The position numbers and the translations under genes are program-made. The notes beneath the pieces were generated by a model. That model made no database searches. It was given only the letters and a program-made list of their open reading frames with translations, and had not been told where the DNA came from. This document shows, piece by piece, positions 5,872 to 10,629 of a DNA stretch of 10,629 nucleotides (position 1 is the stretch's first letter; every line of letters begins with the position of its first letter). This stretch comes from Promethearchaeia archaeon (GTDB lineage: Archaea; Asgardarchaeota; Lokiarchaeia; Sigyniarchaeales; SOKP01). The stretch spans positions 1 through 10,629 of the forward strand of contig JAHQWX010000033.1 of assembly GCA_029856375.1 (NCBI GenBank), given 5' to 3'.

Positions 5872-6750
5872 TCAAACGAAATCTAATATTTCCTCTGCAA
5901 TTTTTGTCGGAATTTCTTCCGGGGTAAAATGACCAACATCTTTGAAATATTTTATGCGTAAATCCTTCTTTTGATGGACATATTCTTTAAAATACAATGT
6001 AAGATTTGTATGCAACGCAAAATCTTTAGTACCCCATAAGACTAGAGTGGGGCATTGAACTTTTCTTTTAGGATCGAGACGCCCACGCATAGCGTCCCTG
6101 AAAGCCGCGCGATAATAATTAATTCCGCTCAGCCCTCTTGGACGGTTAAAGCACCTTATATATTCTTCAATTTCTTCCTTGGAAACTCTTCCTCTCTCCG
6201 TTTTAATGCTTTTTTGCATGATTCGAAGCATTTTAAAATTGCTCAGTCGAAAAAGTCTTTCGGGAATTAGGGGAAGCTGGAATAAAAAAATGTAATAAGA
6301 CATCAATAATTGTCGCGGAATTTTGGTCATAGCATTAAATAGCAAATCAGCAGGAGGACAATTGAGAATTATTAATTTTTCAACATGTTTTGGATAACAT
6401 CGCGCAACATGCCACGCAACTGCACCCCCCCAATCGTGGCCCACAAGAATAACCTTTTTTGAATTCGATATTTTCTTTATTACACCCACTACATCGCTCA
6501 TTAAATACTCAAGCCTATAATTTTTAACGCGTTTGGGTTTTGACGATTTATGATAACCACGCTGGTCAATAGCAACGACTTTCCTATCTCTCGCTAAAAG
6601 CGGCATTAAATAGCGATAACTGTAATGGAATTCGGGAAATCCGTGTAACAATAGAATGGGGGTTTTATTATTATCTGAACCCATTGATACTGTGTGGATT
6701 TTTATACTGTTTAGGTTTAAACACTCATATTTAGCAGATTCTAAAGACAT
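5872..6750 (-). CDS. Alpha/beta hydrolase, epoxide-hydrolase type
   Basis: A 292-residue alpha/beta-hydrolase-fold enzyme with the features of soluble epoxide hydrolases. These are the HGFPE oxyanion motif (36-40), DQRGYHKSSKP (62-72), the nucleophile elbow GHDWGG with D106, an acid D243 in WGTKD, and the base H274 in VGHFTPEE. The helical cap (about 135-220) has tyrosines in the expected places: SYYIFLFQLP (Y152/Y153) and NYYRA (Y212/Y213), which in the family position and protonate the epoxide oxygen. An aspartate nucleophile makes it an epoxide hydrolase or haloalkane dehalogenase rather than an esterase; the paired cap tyrosines favour the former. The start ATG 6748-6750 gives the normal N-terminal strand. 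It ends 3 bases from the convergent lysine dehydrogenase. The natural substrate is unknown. Confidence 0.88.
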   Translation of the reverse strand: MSLESAKYECLNLNSIKIHTVSMGSDNNKTPILLLHGFPEFHYSYRYLMPLLARDRKVVAIDQRGYHKSSKPKRVKNYRLEYLMSDVVGVIKKISNSKKVILVGHDWGGAVAWHVARCYPKHVEKLIILNCPPADLLFNAMTKIPRQLLMSYYIFLFQLPLIPERLFRLSNFKMLRIMQKSIKTERGRVSKEEIEEYIRCFNRPRGLSGINYYRAAFRDAMRGRLDPKRKVQCPTLVLWGTKDFALHTNLTLYFKEYVHQKKDLRIKYFKDVGHFTPEEIPTKIAEEILDFV

Positions 6751-6767
6751 AATTATTCGTTTAGTGT

Positions 6768-6774
6768 GTATAAT
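6768..6774 (-). promoter_or_regulatory. Possible TATA box for the alpha/beta hydrolase gene
   Basis: The minus strand reads ATTATAC about 21 bases upstream of ATG 6748-6750, in the 91-base gap 6751-6841. No Shine-Dalgarno site precedes the ATG. The rest of the gap is AT-rich (TTTAAATTTAAC), may also end the upstream redox transcript, and shows no gene. The spacing is slightly short, so this is tentative. Confidence 0.3.
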
Positions 6775-6841
6775 GCAATTAAAACAATAATCAAGTTAAA
6801 TTTAAATTAAGATTAATTTTAAGATAATTTGGTTTATAAGG

Positions 6842-7990
6842 TCATTTCATATGCTCGACTAACAATTCCGTAAGGTCAAAAATATCAATATCTATGTTAA
6901 ATTCGTTTTTTGCGTCAATAAAGTTTCGGTTACAAAATGGGCAAGTCGAGACTAAAATTTCCGCGTTAACTTCTTTAGCTTCTAAGAGCCGGTCTCTAGC
7001 TTGTTCTAAAGCCCAATCTGAGAAACCAGATTTTACGCCTCCGCCAGCACCACAACAGGTAGAATTCTCTCGATTCTTTTTCATCTCAACGAAATTAATT
7101 TCTGGAAATTTCTTTAGAATGACTCGAGGTGAATCGTACAAGTTTGCGTGCCTTCCCAGGTGACAGGGATCGTGGTAAGTAACCGTTTTATTCAGTAGCT
7201 TGGCAAACTCTAATTTTTCAATATTTCTTTCGAGCAATTCAGTTAAATGTAGCACTTCAAAATCCAATTCTAATTCAAACTTTCTCGGGTAATCTTCTTT
7301 TAATGTTCTATAACAACCAGCACACGATGTAAACACCGTTTTAATCCCCGCATTTTTAAAGAGCATGACATTGTGTTGCGCTTGTTCTAAGGCAATATCT
7401 GTTTGTCCTGTCCTAATTAAAGGCGAACCGCAGCACCATTCTTCGGGTGAGAGTTGAAATTCAATCCCAATACGATTTAATATTCTAACAGTATCTTGTG
7501 CGATTTTTTTTTGCCGATATGATGCAGTACAACCCACATAGTAAGCAATGTTTGCGCTATCAGACATTTTAACATCCCCAGGAAGCCAATCGAGCCTATT
7601 TTGATGGCTTTCGAGGTAGGGATTGTGTTCCTTTGCAGTATGTTCTCCAAAGGTTTTAAATTTTTCCAAGCCAAATCCTTGCTTAAACGCTTCTGCACGA
7701 GCTGCTTCGATAATATCCACCCAAAAATCGTTGAATTTTTCGAATTTACAATTTTCTACGCAATTCCCACAAGTCGTACAAGAATACAAGATTTTTGCAA
7801 GATTTTCGCTCATTTTAAGTTCGTTATTAATTAATCCCCATATTAACCACATTTTACCCCCACTTGAGTAAGACTCAAAACGGTATTTTTTATAAGCCGG
7901 ACAATTGAAGTCTGTAAAATCGAAGGTGAACTTACAATAACCACATCGAAAACACCTATGAAGTATTCCTTTTGCGATGTCTAAACTCAT
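6842..7990 (-). CDS. Fe-S oxidoreductase subunit with two CCG domains (HdrD/GlpC/GlcF-like)
   Basis: A 382-residue electron-transfer protein without membrane segments. The N-terminal part binds Fe-S clusters: C13xxC16xxC19 with a fourth Cys-Pro at C30 (wide spacing), then a canonical C71xxC74xxC77xxxC81. Two cysteine-rich CCG domains follow. The first has C154, C186-C187-G and C223xxC226. The second has C276 (YHDPCH), C312-C313-GAGGG and C350xxC353. In HdrB/HdrD such domains hold noncubane [4Fe-4S] clusters; in GlcF, GlpC and LldE relatives they relay electrons from a flavin subunit. The gene lies one base after the FAD oxidase and is coupled to it by GGAGGTG, so the two should form one complex. 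The electron acceptor could be a quinone, a thiol/disulfide or another Fe-S carrier; the sequence does not say. All family-defining cysteines seem present. Confidence 0.92.
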   Translation of the reverse strand: MSLDIAKGILHRCFRCGYCKFTFDFTDFNCPAYKKYRFESYSSGGKMWLIWGLINNELKMSENLAKILYSCTTCGNCVENCKFEKFNDFWVDIIEAARAEAFKQGFGLEKFKTFGEHTAKEHNPYLESHQNRLDWLPGDVKMSDSANIAYYVGCTASYRQKKIAQDTVRILNRIGIEFQLSPEEWCCGSPLIRTGQTDIALEQAQHNVMLFKNAGIKTVFTSCAGCYRTLKEDYPRKFELELDFEVLHLTELLERNIEKLEFAKLLNKTVTYHDPCHLGRHANLYDSPRVILKKFPEINFVEMKKNRENSTCCGAGGGVKSGFSDWALEQARDRLLEAKEVNAEILVSTCPFCNRNFIDAKNEFNIDIDIFDLTELLVEHMK

Positions 7991-7991
7991 T

Positions 7992-9362
7992 TTACACCTC
8001 CTCCCAGTTGCCTGGATTCATTATTCCGTTGGGATCTAAGAGATTTCGTATTCTAAAAAATAATTTCTTGTAATTGGGGTCCATTTTTTTGAGTATTTGC
8101 TTCTGCGCTCCCAATTCTGCTTTCCACGGGATCCCTCCCAATTCTAGCGCAAGTTTATTCGTCTCTTCAAGAGCGCTTCTTGCGTTTTCCATATCGTCGG
8201 GATCAGCCCTATTAAACGAATAAGAAAAGAACATCACAATATTATGCGTCCCCCCAATAAGTCTCGAACCCAGCGTTGGAGGAATACCAAATTTCCTCGA
8301 TACTTCTGCTCCTTTGATGTACGCTTCTGGAATTTTTTCAAGTGGCATATTTGCACCTACATATTCAAAACCGCCTCCCTTTCGATAATCGGCAGCCCCA
8401 GCAGCAAAAATTGGTTTTTGCAAATACAAGTCTTGCATTTTCTTAGGAGCTTTCATGTAATTAGCGCCTGCTTTACGATATAACCGCTTGAAAAGTTTTA
8501 CTTGAGGATCCAAATCTTCCTTCTTTTCTGCAGTGATATAAGTCATCACGAAAACATAACCTTTCATCCAATCAGGTTTATCTTGCATACCAAGGAGCAC
8601 ATCTTCTGCTAAATCAGTTGCAGTGATTTGATATAATAGTTCAGGAATGTTATTGGGATCTTTCATTAATCCGAACACAATATCTCTGCATTTTGGTTTT
8701 GGTTGGAGCTGTAATGAAAGTTTAGTAACGATTCCCATCGTTCCAAAAGAGCTAAGAAATAGCCCAATCATATCCGGAATAGGGCCCTTCGCGAACCAAT
8801 AATTAGAAAGCGCACAAGAACCAAGTTTTGCATTATCTCCATTAGGTAAGACCACTTCTAAACCGTTTACCATCGCCCCTTGGTCGCCGTATTTTTGAGA
8901 TAAATAACCAGAACCATGAATTAATACATTTCCCGCAACAGTTGCCGAGGGTGGAGCATCTGGAATTGGTGGCTCTAAGTCGGGATAATTTTCTTTAAGG
9001 TGGGAAAGCAATTTGCCAGTAGTTACTCCCGCTTCAATGAGCGCATAACGGCTGTATCTATTGATTTCGATAATTTGGTCCATCCTTTTTAAGTCTATAA
9101 CGATGCCGCCTTTTACCGGAATGACTAATCCACTAAGTGTTAATCCTCCCCCCATAGGAGTTATCGGAATCTTTTCTTCGTTCGCTAATTTAACTATTTC
9201 CTGTAATTCTTCTGTTGTTTTAGGCAGCACAACAAAATCAACTGGACGAGGTAAAGACGCTCCCGGATCTTGGGAATAAATATAAAGGTGTTCCGGCTCG
9301 TTTGAAGCAAAGTCGTTTCCAACGATATCTTTAAGAGCCTTTATTATTCCATCTTTTTTCAT
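7992..9362 (-). CDS. FAD-linked oxidase (GlcD/VAO-type), flavin subunit of a two-gene oxidoreductase
   Basis: A 456-residue flavoprotein of the FAD-binding PCMH/VAO fold with a GlcD-like C-terminus. The FAD-binding domain begins after about 45 residues: FVVLPKTTEELQEIV, then PITPMGGGLTLSG (replacing the usual GxGTSxxG), GGIVIDLKRM, SATVAGNVLIHGSG, and GYLSQKYGDQGAMVNGLEVV, which recalls vanillyl-alcohol oxidase and p-cresol methylhydroxylase. FGTMGIVTKLSL closes the domain, and the substrate domain ends in DPNGIMNPGNW. Known relatives oxidise glycolate, lactate, other hydroxy acids or phenolic alcohols; the substrate here is unknown. ATG 9360-9362 is preferred; an in-frame TTG three codons upstream (9369-9371) is possible. 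The stop lies one base from the Fe-S partner gene. Confidence 0.92.
   Translation of the reverse strand: MKKDGIIKALKDIVGNDFASNEPEHLYIYSQDPGASLPRPVDFVVLPKTTEELQEIVKLANEEKIPITPMGGGLTLSGLVIPVKGGIVIDLKRMDQIIEINRYSRYALIEAGVTTGKLLSHLKENYPDLEPPIPDAPPSATVAGNVLIHGSGYLSQKYGDQGAMVNGLEVVLPNGDNAKLGSCALSNYWFAKGPIPDMIGLFLSSFGTMGIVTKLSLQLQPKPKCRDIVFGLMKDPNNIPELLYQITATDLAEDVLLGMQDKPDWMKGYVFVMTYITAEKKEDLDPQVKLFKRLYRKAGANYMKAPKKMQDLYLQKPIFAAGAADYRKGGGFEYVGANMPLEKIPEAYIKGAEVSRKFGIPPTLGSRLIGGTHNIVMFFSYSFNRADPDDMENARSALEETNKLALELGGIPWKAELGAQKQILKKMDPNYKKLFFRIRNLLDPNGIMNPGNWEEV
7995..8001 (-). promoter_or_regulatory. Shine-Dalgarno GGAGGTG coupling the FAD and Fe-S subunit genes
   Basis: The minus strand reads GGAGGTG 4 bases upstream of the Fe-S protein ATG (7988-7990). 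The site is built from the last sense codons of the FAD oxidase gene (Glu-Glu-Val). The two genes are separated by one base, so translation is almost certainly coupled and the subunits are made together. Confidence 0.85.
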
Positions 9363-9380
9363 TTTAATCAAAAGTTTTTT

Positions 9381-9389
9381 CTATTAAAG
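9381..9389. promoter_or_regulatory. Shared TATA-like box between the divergent FAD oxidase and GH127 genes
   Basis: CTATTAAAG reads CTTTAATAG on the other strand, so it is nearly palindromic. It is centred about 25 bases upstream of the GH127 ATG (9410) and about 23 bases upstream of the FAD oxidase ATG (9362). Either strand could use it as a TATA element for a leaderless transcript. The gap between the two ATGs is only 47 bases, so the two promoters must overlap. Inference from position and sequence only. Confidence 0.4.
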
Positions 9390-9409
9390 TGAATTTCAAA
9401 GTTTAATAA

Positions 9410-10629
9410 ATGAATGATAATATTACTTCGAAGCGTCCATTTAATAAATTAGCTTCTCTATCGCTCAAGCAAATTCAAATTAACGACGATTTTTGGAACG
9501 AGCGTTTAGAAGTAAATAATAAAGTAACTCTATATGCTATTTATCAAAAGATGCTTGAAGATCATCATATAGATAATTTCCGAGTCGTTACTGGCGAAAA
9601 AATGGGAGTACATCAAGGGATGTTTTTTAACGACTCCGATCTTTATAAGTGGATGGAAGCTGCGTGCTACTCTTTTTATTATAACGACGATCCAGAATTG
9701 CGTGGAACAATTGACGCGGTTATCTATTTAATTCAAAAAGCTCAAATGCCTAATGGATATCTGAATACTTTTTTCACGAATTTTTTTCCAGAGCGACGAT
9801 GGAGAGACACTCTTGTCCTTCACGAGCTATATTGTGCGGGGCATTTGATACAAGCAGCAATTGCTCACTATCAAGCAACCGAAAATGTGAAATTTCTAAA
9901 TATTGCAATTAAATTCGCTGATTTAATAGTGAGAGCCTTTTCACCCGGAAAATACGATAAAATACCAGGTCACGAGGAAATTGAAATGGCTCTAATTGAT
10001 CTCTACAGAGTTACGAGGTTCGAAAGATACCTTAAGATGGCTAAGGTGTTTATTGAGCGAAGGGGGAATGTAAAGAAATTACCAATCAAATTTTTATTGG
10101 GTAGAATTGAAACTGTAAAATTAATGCGATTAAGTACCAAAAATAGAGAGAGATTTTTTAAGGCGTATCCGTCTAAAAAGGTGATAAGTGCTACAGATAC
10201 GAACTTATCTTCAGATTTCGCTCAAAGCCTCAATCCATATTTAATAATAAGGGGAATCTCACAATTACTTAACGGAAAATACATGCAGCATCATAAACCC
10301 GTTAAAGAGCAATCTAAAGCCGTAGGACACGCAGTTCGCGCAGTATATCTTTACTGTGGAATGGCAGATTTATATGCGGAAACAGGAGATGAATCTATAT
10401 TAGTTGCATTAAGAAATATCTGGAATAATATGACTAAGCGGCGAATGTACATAACAGGAAGCATAGGCTCTCTACCTATGATTGAGGCGTTTGGTAAAGA
10501 TTACGAATTACCAAATGAAAGATCCTACGCCGAAACTTGTGCAGCAATTGGCAGTATTATGTGGAATTGGCGCATGCTTCAAATTACTGGTGATTGTAAG
10601 TACGCAGATTTGATAGAACGAATTTTATA
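9410..10629 (+). CDS. GH127-family glycosidase (beta-L-arabinofuranosidase-like), 5' part, runs off right edge
   Basis: The first 406 residues of a glycoside hydrolase of family 127 (former DUF1680); the gene has no stop in the window. Visible family features are an N-terminal INDDFWNERLEVN stretch, AQMPNGYLNTFF, RWRDTLVLHELYCAGHLI with HYQ just after, VGHAVRAVYLYCGMADLY, a YITGSIGS turn, and DYELPN...YAETCAAIGS. Compared with the characterised Bifidobacterium enzyme, E359 (in IEAFG) matches the acid/base Glu, and E375 and C377 match zinc ligands. The spacing of 16 and 2 residues is the same as there. The nucleophilic cysteine pair would lie beyond the edge. No signal peptide is seen, so it is probably cytoplasmic. 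Known members cleave beta-L-arabinofuranosides; other specificities are possible. ATG 9410 is preferred because the conserved region starts soon after. Confidence 0.9.
   Translation, partial: MNDNITSKRPFNKLASLSLKQIQINDDFWNERLEVNNKVTLYAIYQKMLEDHHIDNFRVVTGEKMGVHQGMFFNDSDLYKWMEAACYSFYYNDDPELRGTIDAVIYLIQKAQMPNGYLNTFFTNFFPERRWRDTLVLHELYCAGHLIQAAIAHYQATENVKFLNIAIKFADLIVRAFSPGKYDKIPGHEEIEMALIDLYRVTRFERYLKMAKVFIERRGNVKKLPIKFLLGRIETVKLMRLSTKNRERFFKAYPSKKVISATDTNLSSDFAQSLNPYLIIRGISQLLNGKYMQHHKPVKEQSKAVGHAVRAVYLYCGMADLYAETGDESILVALRNIWNNMTKRRMYITGSIGSLPMIEAFGKDYELPNERSYAETCAAIGSIMWNWRMLQITGDCKYADLIERIL

Noticed and set aside
6751..6841. AT-rich 91-base gap checked for a small RNA gene
   Set aside because: No stable stem with paired GC content is visible, and no tRNA-like TTCRANNC arm; it is better explained as a terminator plus promoter region.
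1..10629. CRISPR array, insertion sequence, tRNA or integration site
   Set aside because: No regularly spaced direct repeats, transposase or recombinase motifs, tRNA arms or flanking duplications were seen on either strand by eye.

Overview
The window is AT-rich and densely coded. It looks archaeal. Likely start codons often have a TATA-like AT box about 22-31 bases upstream and no Shine-Dalgarno site, which fits leaderless or short-leader transcripts, while genes inside operons carry strong GGAGG or GGTGA sites. The gene content is a soluble saccharopine-type lysine dehydrogenase, a FAD oxidase paired with a CCG-domain Fe-S protein, a GH127 glycosidase, and several small lineage-specific membrane proteins. 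This resembles Asgard archaea of the Lokiarchaeia type, but that placement is an inference from gene content and style, not from a marker gene.

Layout. Positions 1-1801 (minus) hold, in transcription order, a bitopic protein with a possible beta-barrel ectodomain, a YdjM/DUF457-like membrane protein translationally coupled to it, and the N-terminal part of an MFS transporter that runs off the left edge. An 88-base divergent promoter region separates these from a plus-strand metallo-beta-lactamase-fold hydrolase (1890-2528). Positions 2552-4529 (minus) form a tight three-gene unit: two tandem paralogous 7-TM proteins of unknown function, followed by a small His/Asp-rich membrane protein.

From 4699 to 5868 (plus) lies a lysine 6-dehydrogenase-like enzyme. 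It ends three bases from a convergent epoxide-hydrolase-type alpha/beta hydrolase (5872-6750, minus). Positions 6842-9362 (minus) are a coupled two-gene redox module, with the GlcD/VAO-type FAD oxidase first and the Fe-S CCG protein second. It diverges from the 5' part of a GH127 beta-L-arabinofuranosidase-like gene (9410 to the right edge). The two divergent starts are only 47 bases apart and share a near-palindromic AT box.

How the genes may work together. The FAD protein and the Fe-S protein very likely form one oxidoreductase that oxidises a hydroxy acid or alcohol and passes electrons through Fe-S clusters. Lysine dehydrogenase, sugar hydrolase and this oxidase together suggest a heterotroph that degrades amino acids and carbohydrates. 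The membrane-protein groups have no assignable function and are the least explained part. I see no tRNA, rRNA, CRISPR array, insertion sequence or phage gene, and no gene-free stretch above 300 bases (the largest is 4530-4698).
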